Source: Collodictyon triciliatum (lineage: Eukaryota; CRuMs). Taken from it: a stretch of DNA of 48,127 nt. Both the position numbers and the translations under genes were made by a program. A model generated the notes under the pieces. The model was given only the letters and a program-made list of their open reading frames with translations. It searched no databases and was not told the origin of the DNA. Of this stretch, positions 11,497 through 23,128 are shown piece by piece (the first letter of the stretch is position 1; each line of letters begins with the position of its first letter). The stretch covers positions 1 to 48,127 of the forward strand of contig JBHJMP010000644.1 in NCBI GenBank assembly GCA_043381765.1, written 5' to 3'.

Positions 11497-14400
11497 ATGT
11501 CTGAGCGAGAAACCGCCGATCGCAAAGCCGAATCTGTTCGTGAGCATCACCCCTTGGTCGCTGTGATAGCAAAGAAGCACCGTGCCGCCCGCAAGAAGCT
11601 GACAAAGGTTGAGGAGACTGAAAAGAAGATTGCCTCGCAGAAGATCAAAGCTCTGCCTGAGCAACTTGAGGCGATCAAGAACAAGACCAAGCTTTCGATT
11701 CTTGTGGAGGACTATGAGGAGACATTAGAACAGCTGGTTGTGGCTGAAAAGGAGGTCGAAAAAGCGGTTAGTAGTTGCTTAAATGTGTCCCTGAAGTCTT
11801 TATGTGGTGCTAAAACGTAAAAAATAGTCAATTTTTTTCTTCTTCATTCCTACCCGTACCTTTATTGCGCCAAAAATCGCCCCGCTATCTAGCCTGAACC
11901 TTATTAAAAAAAGAAAAACATCACCATAGAGACTTGAGTCACTTAACGCTTTGGAGGCTCAGTTTGAGGAAAGACTTCAAAATGAAAAGTTGCTGTGGGA
12001 AAAAGACTTACTTGAGCGCTACGAGGTTTGTACCCCTGGGGACTATGAGAATATAACCATAAACACTTACCTGTGTTTGTACAAACCGAATTATTCACGC
12101 CTTTTCCCTTAAACATGTATGTTGTTGTTGTTGGATAAACACTAACACTATCCTCTCTTGACTACATGCATACTATTGTGATTTAAAATAAATATACCTC
12201 TCTTAGGTTGTTCGTCAAGAAGAGTTTAAGAGCATCGCACGCCTGTACCGCTTGTCTGATTACTTCAATCCTCAAGTGTCCGTCTCCGAGGAATATGTGG
12301 AGGAAATCAAAGCTAAAGTCCCCAATGCGAAGGTGCGAACCTAACTGCCGACTGCTCTCCTTCCTAATGCAAACAAATAATCGATTATAATTTTAGAATA
12401 ACAATCACGCAAATAAACGAGAGTCAAACATACACTACCTAGTCACCCTATTTTTTTCTTTTACTACCATAGTACGCCACTGCCGAAGAGTTTCAAACAA
12501 TTGTCAACAACATGAACATCTTGAGAGGATCCGTTTCTGCTTTTGAGTATGATTCCAACCTCAAAGTTTTTTTCTTCATCTCACAATTCTCTCATTCTAT
12601 GTCAAGAGAATATCAAGTATAGTAATAATAATAATGACCCTCAACCCAACCCCAGCGACCCTCATTACACCGAGTCAGTATCACTTTCTCTTGGAGCAGA
12701 GAGACTCCGAAAATTCGTGGATAGGTCCACTGATCTTCTTACAGATGAGCTCGACTGTATTTTTTTTTAATTTTACGCATACACAATCCAAAATAATTAT
12801 TTTTATGTAGATCGTCTAGTTAATGTACTAATTCGATTTTATCTCACAATTTGCACTTATCTAATGATCGACTTCTCTTCATTTTGACAAAGTTTCCACT
12901 GTCGCTCAACAAGTCGAAGACCTGGAATCTATCCTGGAAGCTTTTAGAACTGCAAATACGACGGTCCCCGAGGAGGAGGAGGTTATCGAAGTTGCTGAGA
13001 ATGCCGAGGTTGCCAAATCTTCCAGACAGCAACATAGACACACTTTATTGTTTTTTTTTTATTTGAACCTTTATAGTGTATCTAATTAACTTTATGTACA
13101 GTCTGTAGAGGTTCAAGATGAACAGGCAGTCGTTGGAGAACAATCCGAGAAACTCAAGCCATGTATGATTACCCTTTTCAATCAAAGCTGAATGATTATA
13201 CCGGGCTTCCATTCCGCATTTGCACTTTGAAATACTATATTCCAAAATGTATACAAGAATTATATGTCATAAAAGTATGATATAATTTCTTGAGTATTTC
13301 ATGAATGATGTTATCCTAATCATCTTCAAACCAAATATCTAGCATTCAAGTTCTTGCATCCCTCTTTCCTTGAAGAAAGTATGGCATATGTTTTTTATTT
13401 TATTTTATTTTACTTCTCATACCCGGTTTATGCATATTTACATTTCAATTATTGAGTGATTATGTATTTTTTCCTTTCGCGTTGTAAAACATCCCAATTT
13501 TAATCTTGCAACATGTATCCATTCCATTCTCATTCACTCGAAACATATTTCGCTACACGAGCCCCCTCATCACTCAATCTGTTATGTTCTCGTTAGAGCA
13601 AGAAGAGGAGCAACAAGAAGCTGTCGAAGGAATCGAGCAAGCTCAAGAAGAGTCTCAGCCTGAGGTGGTGGAAGTAGAAACAGAAATTGAGGCCGAGGCA
13701 CCAGTACAGAGCGATTCGACCCAACCAGAGGACGATGCTCAAGCCGCCGTGGTCGCAACAACCGGATCCCCCGCCGAAAGTGAGAACACAGTCGAAACAC
13801 CCCAGACTGCCATTACCGAAGCCACCACAGTTGCCGAAGTACCTGCACAAACACCTGTGCCCGCGCCGGTTGCTGCTGCTTCGTCTCCTGTGTCTTCGGC
13901 ACCTGAGCACATACCTGCATCTTCAGAGCAACAGCGCCGCAAGGGCACCCGCTCGGGCAAACACGAGAGATCTTCCAAGACCAGCCTGTCCACTACCATA
14001 GTCTCCACCAACCTCGTCAGCATCGCCAATGGAGTCCAGGTTCTCGTCAAGACGAAGGTCGATACCTCATCCACACCCGCCCCGGCTACCGGCTATGCTG
14101 CTGCTTTGCTCTCCAAGCCAGCTGACAGCCAGCCCCGTAATGCTCAAGTGCGAGTGCAACGGTTTGTCCCTAACCTATATTGGCTGTCTTGGCGTCGCAA
14201 TCACAGGCTCTTTTCTTTATATATTTTGGAGTTAAATCTTTCCCTTCCTTTCAAAGTACAATTCATGATAAGCAAAGACGAACGCATGACTCATATTGGC
14301 CGTTGGCTTAGTGTTCCTGCCACAGGACTTGCTGTGAAGACCGAGAGCGCCGAGGAGGCCGCTGCTGAGTCAGAGGCAACAAGCAAGAAAACACCAAAGT

Positions 14401-14768
14401 CTGGAGAAGGCGAGAAGGAGAAGAAGTCGGGCGAGTACGACAAAAACCGTCAGCGCCCCTCCGGCCGCACCGGCGAACGGGGCTACTCCGGTCGCCCTCG
14501 TACACACCAAGGGGACGACCAAACCAAGCCACGCAAGCAGGCTGATGCCGACGGTAAGATTGTTATTTGGGTCTCTATTTGTGCGCCTCTGGGCTTAGAG
14601 TCGCTATGCGACATCAAAAACCCCGCTTCGCTTCAAGCCCCTCCTGCATATTTTCTTATTCATTTTGAAAATCAGAGAGCTGGCTATGGCTGTTTGAATC
14701 TATCTGTGTGTTTATGAACAGAGTGAGTAATGCATGAATCTGCGTGCTTAGGTTGGACAAAGGCTTAA
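11497..14768 (+). CDS. Caprin-like coiled-coil protein with low-complexity and RG-like C-terminus
   Basis: The protein starts MSERETADRKAESVREHH. Exons that keep phase are 11497-11766, 11930-12025, 12207-12332, 12473-12546, 12656-12756 and 12893 to about 13010, then a small exon near 13103 and large exons to 14554, ending with 14752-14768 (GWTKA and stop). The N-terminal 230 residues are helical and charged (HRAARKKLTKVEETEKKIAS, EEFKSIARLYRLSDYFNPQ, EEFQTIVNNMNILRGSVSAF), resembling the caprin N-terminal homology region. A long acidic Pro/Ala/Thr-rich linker follows, then a basic Lys/Arg/Gly tail (RPSGRTGERGYSGRPRT). Caprins bind mRNA and join stress granules with G3BP; that role is inferred here. 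Two junctions near 13163/13597 and 14160/14300 could not be phased. Alternative: an unrelated coiled-coil RNA-binding protein. Confidence 0.55.
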
Positions 14769-16148
14769 GTATCCAGATACATCCCCTTCTGAGCCGCCTT
14801 GCAACACTTGTTTAAACAGAATGAATGCCATTCCCGAGGATATATTTTTTTTCTTCCTTTCCCGAACTCTCTGACCGATTTACCTTCGATTTTTTTGAAC
14901 CTTTTTCTTGAGAAAAAAAATGGCCTCCTCAAAAAAACAGAGCATGAAAGTCATGGCCTGTGCCACGTTCTGTTCGGTCGCATAAACCAACAATTTTCTT
15001 CGTCCTTTCCAACCGAGCACAAAGTCGATGTTCATGTCTGAATATCGTGTGGTGGGTTCCTTCCTACCCTCCCCTTTGCCGTCGTTGTATTGTGGCGGCA
15101 GCTGCTCGTGTGACAACGCGGACTTCGAACCGCAACAAAATGCAGCCGACGCGGTTGTTCCTTTGCTGCTGCGCTGCGTGAGGAGATGGGGTTCGGCCAC
15201 AGTTCGCGCCGTTGTTCTCGTGTGGTCAGTCCGGTGTCCATTCTAAATGTGGAATCGTAAGGAATCAGGACTGGGGACTCAGAATTTTGGGGTGCGACAT
15301 CCTCTTCCGGTGCTCTTTCCTTATTGGTCGATTAAAGGGCAAACTTGTTTCGGACATAATAAGTTCCATATGCGTCACTAAAAAAAACGGGCATTCCACT
15401 TCAGGTACAAAAAACCGGATCTATTCCTAAATAAGACCTTCATTCAATAAAAATTGACTTTAAAGAATAAATTATTGAATCATTCGATGCCATCAGAATT
15501 TTTTTTTCGCCCTTCTGTTCCATATTTTTTCTTTGCTTTCTGTCTTCATATTTATGGGTATGTGTACAAAGTTGTGATGGTGATGGGCGAGCGAAGCCAC
15601 CGCGTGATTTCTCGAGAACTTCTTGGGGCGGTAATCGAAACTGTTGGAGGTGCAGTGGAGGCTTTGGACGAGAACCAAGCGCGTTGCGTAAGTTGATGCA
15701 GGGAGACGCAGCCAAGCCAGTTTCCTTTCCCCTTCCCCCATTTTTCCATTTTCTTCTGTCCTTTTCCACGGTATTTGAGTTGCCATTCCTTCCTCGGTCG
15801 CACGAAGCAGGCAGCGGCCAGAGGCCAGAGCGGCTGGGGTGGGTCAAGGAAAGGAGAGGCCGCCAAACGCTCGCGAATGGCTAGTTAGTGGAGAGGCGAG
15901 TGCATCTATATGGAGAGTGCCAAGCTCAGAGCAAAAGAAAGAAAAAAATGTCAAGAGAAAAAAAGTGATAGTAGTCAGTAAGAGGAGGCTAAAATCTGAT
16001 TGCGTGGTTTGTGCTGTCAAAGCGCCCTCTTTACGCTCGTTATTCCCACCAGACTTTCTCATCATGCCCATGCTCCAACCATATCCTGAAAACACTCCCC
16101 CTTACACTTACCCTAAATGAAAGACAAGCGACTCAGTAAACGCCCGTG
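14769..16148. other. Intergenic between caprin-like and kinase genes
   Basis: This 1.38-kb spacer lies between two plus-strand genes. Frames on both strands lack family features. It contains pyrimidine-rich runs at 14850-14885 and 15500-15545, plausible as 3' or 5' flanks, and the 17-base word shared with 22722. No RNA gene was recognised. Confidence 0.55.
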
Positions 16149-19100
16149 ATGAGCACCTGCGCGCAAGAACCCACACCCACTACCGCCGCGTCTTCCCCTG
16201 AACGGACTCACAAGCCTGCTGCAGACGAGCGACTTGCCGTAAAACTTCTACTTTCTCATATGCTTGCATAGAGCCACTGTCGCTTGTTTACTTCAGAGGT
16301 TCGGCTTGCTGTCCCTACTCTGCACATACCCGCTGCTTCCCCAGATGCCCTTATCTGATTATTCGCATAATAAACATCTTCGCAGACAAAGTATGTTGGC
16401 CCGTATCTTCTGAGCAAGACTATCGGCACCGGTTCCACAGGTTCGTTTCATTCTAGCAACTCCATTCCTACCTGTCTCTCCACAACATGTGTATTTGACA
16501 GAAGCTGTTCTCTTTGACTTTGCTTTTACCTCTCTCTCCACTCGCCCACGTCATGTGTGTGCGCGTGTGTGTGTATGTGTGTTCTCTGCCGACGAGCCAT
16601 TGGGATTACTCACCTTCGTTCGTGCAGGCAAAGTGAAGCTGGGTATCCACGCACAGGACGGAACGCGGGTGGCTGTCAAGATCATCAAGAAGGAGGCCAT
16701 TGATTTGAAGCCGTCACTTCGCAAGAAGGTCGAGCGCGAAATTGCGATCCTCAAGCTGATCGATCACCCTCACGTTCTCAGGCTCATCGACGTCTACGAA
16801 AACGACACATACCTGTATAACTAACTCGAAATCTCGTCTCGATTATTATCTTTTGTTTTGTTTGTTATGACCTCTTGTCTCGACCCTTGGAATTCATAAG
16901 GGTCAAATTCCCTTTCACACCGCAGATTCATTGTCATGGATCACGTCGAAGGAGGAGAACTATTTGACTATCTGGTCCACCGCGGCCGCCTCGAGCTCTC
17001 TGAAGCCCTGACCTTTTTCCAACAAATTATCGTGGGCCTCGATTACTGCCATTCCATGCTGATATGGTATGCTTATTTTGCATGTATATTTTCCCCCTAT
17101 TGCTGTAGCATGGTTCATTTTATATCCCGAGCTACCTCTAAATTGAATGTCTCCCCTTAAGCGCTCATAACTTAATCTTCCTTCAAAGCCACCGCGACCT
17201 AAAACCTGAAAACTTGTTGTTGAACGCATCGAGGAAAATTCAAATTGCAGACTTTGGAATGGCCTCTCTGAATCGAAAAGGTTCCATGCTTGAGACAAGT
17301 TGCGGGTGAGTTTACCGTTTTGCTTTCGGGCTTCTCCCAATTATTTGTTTGTTCTGTTTCCTTATCTTCCATTAATAATTGCAGCTCTCCTCATTATGCC
17401 AGTCCCCAAGTTGTCATGGTCAGTAGCACTTGAAATATTGCTTATCAGCATGTATACGTGCGAGAATGCTCATTTGTTGTAAGAATTTACCTGTCCATCT
17501 AAAATGTCATGTTTAATATCGCACAAAATATCAAAGGGGGTTAAGTACGACGGGATGCAAGCTGATATATGGAGCTGTGGTGTCATCCTCTACGCACTGG
17601 TCACTGGGAGACTGCCATTCGACGACCCCAACATCAAGAAGCTGCTCGGGAAGGTCTTTCTTCACCCAAACTATGAGTATCGATACAATTCCCATATATG
17701 AAGCCAACTTATGCTCTCATGACTCACCCCTTTTTGTCCAGGTAAAAATAGGCACGTTCCATATGCCTGAAGATCTGGACCCAAGAGTCAAGGATCTTAT
17801 CTCCAGGATGCTCACAGTCGACCCAGAGAAAAGAATAACGGTAGATATGATATTATAAATATTACAAACTCTTTCCACGATGGTGGAAGCTTTTATCATA
17901 TTCCCAGAAACCAAAGGTAGCATAAGCAGAAACTAATTACATCATCGACTGTACGCACAGATTGACGCAATTAAAAAGCACCCGTGGTTCATGTCAAACG
18001 GTGGCCCTACAGTTTACTCTCCGCCATTTGATGTCCAGCAGGTGCATCTCTCACTCTCTTATATGCCAATTTATTCGTCCTACATTGGAATTGCTCTCTC
18101 AAATATGTCCTTCAACAATCTCTTCATGCCACTGCACTGTATAAAAACATTCGAATATATTCCCATCATTCAGCTGTCATCGCCTGTCAAGCGTGACCAA
18201 CTAGACTGGGAAGTGATATCTGACCTTCAAACCCTTGGATGGGGATCTGATGATCAAATCGCAGCAAAAGTAGTGGCAACAGAGTAAGAGAGCTTATCCC
18301 TCTTCTCTCTATCGTCCTTTTACGCCCTTTTACCGCTCCCCATCTACTAAATTCACATAGGAGAAAACCAAATCACTAATTTGCGCCTGTAGAAGAAGTC
18401 TGGAGAAGATATTTTATCATCTATACGAGAGAAAGAAAGCCCCACAAAAGATATCACCAGTAGCAATTCCAAACAGGTAACCCCCAACCAGTTTATCACC
18501 CATGATCTAATGCAGAGAGCATGTGTTGTCCTTCTTTCTTCTTTTTTTTTAACACCACAGTCTCTCATCTACATTTGCACATGGCTATGTCTGCACTCTT
18601 CAGGAGATCGGTTTCCATGTCTGCTGCTACCTCCCCCTACTCAAATTCACAGCAAATTCAGAGACCCAATAGCCGTACAGCCGTGGAAAGTCCTGTGTGA
18701 GTAGGCCTTCCAAAAGACGTTTTCTCTCCTGCTCTGTGCTATTCCACACTCTAGGAGCGATATTACTCAAAATTTGCAACTCACGTTTCGTGGATATAAT
18801 TGTAGGCGACCCCATCCCGTCTCCATAGCCTTGGACGACTCTGCAATCAAACCAAAGAACGGCTCTGCAAAAACTCCGGCACAGCGTCTTATTGCCAAAG
18901 ATTCATCGTATGGCCATCACGAGATTATAAGCACTTACCTTGAACGTGACGCCAACCAATTACAAACGCAACGCTTTTCATTTTGCCAGGACACGCAGCA
19001 GCTCCTCATCTCCTTCGAAGCGTCCATCCCTGGCTGTTGATAGTAAGCCTTTCGACTCACCGCAGAAGATAATATCGCTTTTGCAAGTTTTTGTGGGATA

Positions 19101-20323
19101 CCCTCACACTGACAAGAAATGAGAACTTTGAATGAATTTTGACCACTCATCCACATCGTAGCACTAGACTATGATACTCCTGTGTCATCTCCCATCTCTG
19201 GCACACCAAAGTCGCGTGATAGCCACATGGAGGATCATCTATCGGCTGCCAACGATAGTAGCACGAAGGCTGCCCGCAAGAAAATTTGTATGGTGCCTAA
19301 TCAAACGCGACTCATGTCGCCTAATTCATGTATGAATAAATAAGCGGATGAAATATGTATTTATGTGTCCCATCATTTAGTGCCCGATATTGGCGGCTCG
19401 TCAAGCACATCTGGTGGAAGGTAGGCCTCATATATAACTATATCTGAATGATAAACCTTGCTGTTGCTCGGTCGCTCCGTCAATTGGCCCAAGAACTCAG
19501 CCATACTTTTATTTACCTTCCTACTTGCTCACTCTTAAAAAAAAAACATGAATGATTCAATTATTAGCCCCAAGTTGCTATGGGTATCGGTCAGCAATGA
19601 CAGTTGCCGCACTGTAAGTTTTGAAGCCAATCTACATTATGCTTCCTCACCTCACCGACATCCCCTATCGAGCCATCACCGTAGAATCACTTACAAACCA
19701 CCATCATCAGAACGGGGATTCATCTTCTTCATTGAGCCCTGCCACAGCTGGACTATCGAGCAACCGCAGACCCTCCAACTCCAAGTACGACACCCAGCGT
19801 CCTGTATATCTTTCGACCTGCCGTTTCTTTATTGTTGATTTCTTCACGAGAAATATATGAAGAAATAATTACAACTCGCCGCTGTTGTCAATGATACCGA
19901 AATCCCCACCACCACCACCACCACCACCATCATCATCATCATCGCCACCTCTCCAGGTCTTTCGGCTTCGTGGTCAACCGGACGTTCGAGGACACACTCA
20001 CTGTGCTCCAAAAGTGTCTCCAGGAGTTGGCCATAGACTTTTCGCAGGTCGATGCCAGCACACTGCACTGCCACGCAGGCTCCGTCGTGTCGCGATGTAA
20101 GTCAGACCATCCTCGCAAACAGAGTCTCTCGCTCATCTGCAATCGCAAATGCTGACGCCGTTGCTGAAACACAGCACCTTCTGTCGAGTTCCGCGCGTCC
20201 ATAACTACGATGGTCGACCACTCGTCGCATCTAATCCGGTTCCAGCGCATATCCGACAACATATTCCTCTACGACAAGTTCCTTGACCGCATCCACAAGA
20301 AGCTGCGCGTCTGCGCCGTGTGA
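16149..20323 (+). CDS. Gin4/Kcc4/Hsl1-BRSK family Ser/Thr protein kinase with UBA-like and KA1-like regions
   Basis: Phased exons are 16149-16238, 16386-16440, 16628-16814, 16926-17066, 17189-17305, 17385-17418, 17537-17653, 17742-17840, 17961-18041, 18174-18283, 18393-18476, 18604-18696, 18806-18907, 18990-19042, 19162-19287, 19381-19420, then less certain exons to the stop at 20321. Kinase landmarks in order: [99 protein letters not shown]. Next come a UBA-like segment ([19 protein letters not shown]), a Ser-rich linker, and a C-terminal domain ([20 protein letters not shown] ... [20 protein letters not shown]) like the KA1 membrane-binding domain of fungal Gin4/Hsl1. The family acts in septin organisation, polarity and morphogenesis checkpoints in yeasts and neuronal polarity in animals. 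The activation-segment Glu of SPE reads Gln. Confidence 0.88.
19905..19943. repeat. (CCA)n(TCA)n microsatellite, intronic
   Basis: ACC/CCA triplets pass into CAT triplets just before the acceptor (ctccag at about 19957) of the KA1-like exon of the kinase gene. It appears to lie in the polypyrimidine-poor end of the intron. Confidence 0.9.
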
Positions 20324-21224
20324 CCAAACGGACTGGCTGCTTCATTCTTTTTCATTCCCGTTTTCTTGTGTACGTTTTGGTCACCAATTGCCCAGCCTGT
20401 CGGATGAAGAGGGCTAGGTAATCACCCACCTCACTCGTTCTCCCTCTAATCGTGGCAATCGCGTTGTGCGCGAGCGTCTTCCTTCTCTGGAGACAAGACA
20501 TATTGCTTCCATATATATAAGACTCCCTTTCTCTCTGTTGGTTCCCTCTTTCGTTCGTTTTAAGTCTGCGTCGTTGGTGTGGTACGTGGGCCCGAATTAG
20601 TGTTTGGGTTCTCGGGGACATGTGCCGCACCAACGACGGGCCTGTTTCTTTCCCAAAAAGAATATACCATCTGTTGGTCCTAGAATAAATTCTATACGAA
20701 TATATAAAGTGTGAGATATCTCCCTGGAGAGTCTGCAGTATTGTTTCATGAAAAGAGACAATCCGACTTCCTCCATTAAGCGAAGCAAATACTGTGCCAC
20801 ATAAGACAAAGATAGGGCCATTGAAAGACTGAAAGAAAAAATGTCCGATTTAGATTGTGTTGTGTGCATTGGCTTGCCAGAGGGGTGTGGTGGACAGGAC
20901 GTCGAGAGAAAATAGGGAGGAATAGTAAGAACAGCAAGATTTGTGATTCGATCCAAGGATGGCTGGCTCGGGAGGGCTGGGCGTATGACAAACAGATTGC
21001 AGATGGTTTTGTGGGAAGCAACAGCTATGAGAGAAAAACATTAAAGCCAGAGACTCAAACGTGGTAACTCACTCTCTGTGTTAGTTTGTATGATGATTGT
21101 AAAAAAAAATATATATGTTGACGAACAGGGATAGATCCGTACTGTGTGAGTTGAAAGTCTACTGGACATGTGACCTTCCACAATCGTTATTATGTTGGTC
21201 AAAGGCGAATGAAGGCAGCGCACA
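20324..21224. other. Convergent intergenic region
   Basis: This 0.9-kb spacer lies between the convergent 3' ends of the kinase gene (+) and the SmD1 gene (-). A 119-codon minus-strand frame at 20597-20956 has no recognisable features and is probably chance. 3'-UTRs are expected; no RNA gene was seen. Confidence 0.55.
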
Positions 21225-22196
21225 TTACGCTCTTCCACGGCCACCACGCCCACGTCCACCGCGGCTGCCACGTCCACCGCGTCCTCTTCCACGAACTCCA
21301 CCGCGAGTGGCTAAAGCAAGGAAATGTGGTATTCAATTTATCACAGCATGCAGCAGTCAATACTCATTAGAATCATGGAGGCAACACTATACAATAATAA
21401 AATAATCTATTTCGGATGGGAGCATATTTGTCGGGTTCGAATCTAAGAGTGAACAATGTATGATTGAGTTGGGTTTCTTCAAAACCTGCGCGCATCTTTT
21501 CAGCTTTGAGCTTGGCTTTTGGCGTGTCATCAACAAGAAGTGTATCAAGGTTTAAGCTGTCGGGAAGGATAACATATCGGATGTTATTTCCACGGATGCA
21601 CAAGGTGTCCAACGATACAGGATTTTTTCCCTTCATCGTGACTTTAACCGACTTAAGATGGGTGTTCATGGACATATCCACACCTATTCACAATGATAAA
21701 ATTTACATGAGCCAGTATTACAGAAAGCGAAAGGAGGGTACTGCGTCAATAAATATGCGGAGTTTTGGCCATATTAGCAAGCAAACCGGTGATTGTGCCC
21801 GAGACAACAGTTCCGTTCTTAAGTTCGATCGTTACTGTCTCATTCGACAGCTTCATCAAGAATCTATGGACATAGAGACAAGGACACGATATGCTCAGTC
21901 AGAAGAGCGAAGCCACTTTGAAGCAGCAAGGAAAGGCGTGGAACTTTTGTTAGTTGCCCGACATTGTCGCAACTCAGATCAAAAGCCAAGAGGTACAGAG
22001 GGCAAAAAAATAAAACGGAAAACGGAAAAAGAAAACAGTAAGAAGGAAAAAGAAACAAGGTAGAGAAAGAGAAATACAAAAGACAAGAGAAAAGAGAAAA
22101 GGAAAGAGTAAAAAGGAAACAGAAAAGAAAAAAAAGGGAAGGAAAAAGGAAGGCGAAAAAACCAAGACTTTAGGTGGCAAACCTGACTAGCTTCAT
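21225..22196 (-). CDS. SMD1: Small nuclear ribonucleoprotein Sm D1
   Basis: Four exons, 22196-22183, 21863-21787, 21683-21486 and 21310-21225, join in phase to a protein of about 124 residues. It begins [22 protein letters not shown] (Sm1 motif), continues [37 protein letters not shown] (Sm2 motif) and [10 protein letters not shown], and ends in an RG-rich tail with repeats such as [12 protein letters not shown]. This is near-identical to metazoan and fungal SmD1, a member of the heptameric Sm ring of the U1, U2, U4 and U5 snRNPs. The RG tail is the usual substrate for symmetric arginine dimethylation and SMN-type binding. The first exon is only 14 bases, and the 319-bp first intron holds a long polypyrimidine tract. 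The identification is secure. Confidence 0.97.
22002..22163. repeat. Purine-rich (plus strand) tract in SmD1 intron 1
   Basis: About 160 bases are almost exclusively A and G on the plus strand (AAAGGAAA-type words), so the SmD1 pre-mRNA carries a long C/U tract. The tract starts some 20 bases after the 5' splice site at 22182 and ends about 140 bases before the acceptor at 21864. Confidence 0.85.
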
Positions 22197-23128
22197 GGCT
22201 CCTTCGACTAGTTGTTCCTGGCTTGAAACTAAGTGAGAAAGTGTATGGGTGAGAAGATCTTTGAAGTGAGTCCACCACGAAATATTGAGCAGTTGAAGGA
22301 TTCAGGTCGTTGGATGAAAACAGTCAGCTTTGCTCTGAACAAGGTTGGAAAACCAAACCGCCTCAAAAAGATAAGAAAGGCGCGTTGCACTCCATACTGA
22401 CAATGAATGGCGCAGCGATCCACCGAATGGAAAGCCAAGCGGCAGGTTTAGAAAGCACAACTTCTTTTTGCCTGGCTGTATTCCTGCCCTCGAATAGCAG
22501 ACCAAAGCGAAACACAATCAATGAAAACCATGACCAAAGAAAAAGCTGTCCCTCTCTTCAGTTGATGGTTTCATGCAAAGGCTGTTCCACTGAAGCCACT
22601 TGGCCTTCCGTGAGTATCCCCAGAAGCCATTCGTCACACGGTTTCCACGCCGCGTCTAAGCAGTCAATTGTTGATCGGCGGGTTGGGGAAAAATTAATTT
22701 TGTGGTATCGATAGCACCGCTCATTCTAAATGTGGAATATAATTTAATTTACTTTGAGGCTGCAAAGTATTACAAGCGAAGAAGGGCTAAATGTAAATTA
22801 ATACCACGTCAACATGCGATGCATTGCTCAAGCCACACCCACAGCGATACACCGGCACACAGCGACACAGCTAATTTTTCTTTTTCTGTTAGTGATGACT
22901 GTGTTTAATACATCGCAAAGAGAGGGCCGCGCAGGGGCAAAGGAAGAGGGCTGAATTAATGGGGTTGTTGGTGTGATGAGGGTGGCGGATAGCAGGGGAC
23001 GTTGGAGAGGGCAGTGACGAGTTGGGATGTTCTGGCTGCTGGCGATGTGAAAATCTCCCTCGCGATGGCTGCCCCGTGAGTCACGCGGCGGTTTCTGACC
23101 CGCGTCTTCTCCGAGTGCGATTCCCGGT
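22197..23128. other. Intergenic, SmD1 promoter side
   Basis: This 0.93-kb spacer lies between the ALDH7 stop (23129) and the SmD1 start (22196), both minus strand. A 134-codon plus-strand frame at 22310-22714 shows no domain and is judged non-coding. The 17-base word at 22722-22738 also occurs at 15239. Confidence 0.55.

Noticed and set aside
22310-22714. 134-codon plus-strand frame upstream of SmD1
   Set aside because: No recognisable motifs, no splice context, and compositionally like the surrounding intergenic DNA.
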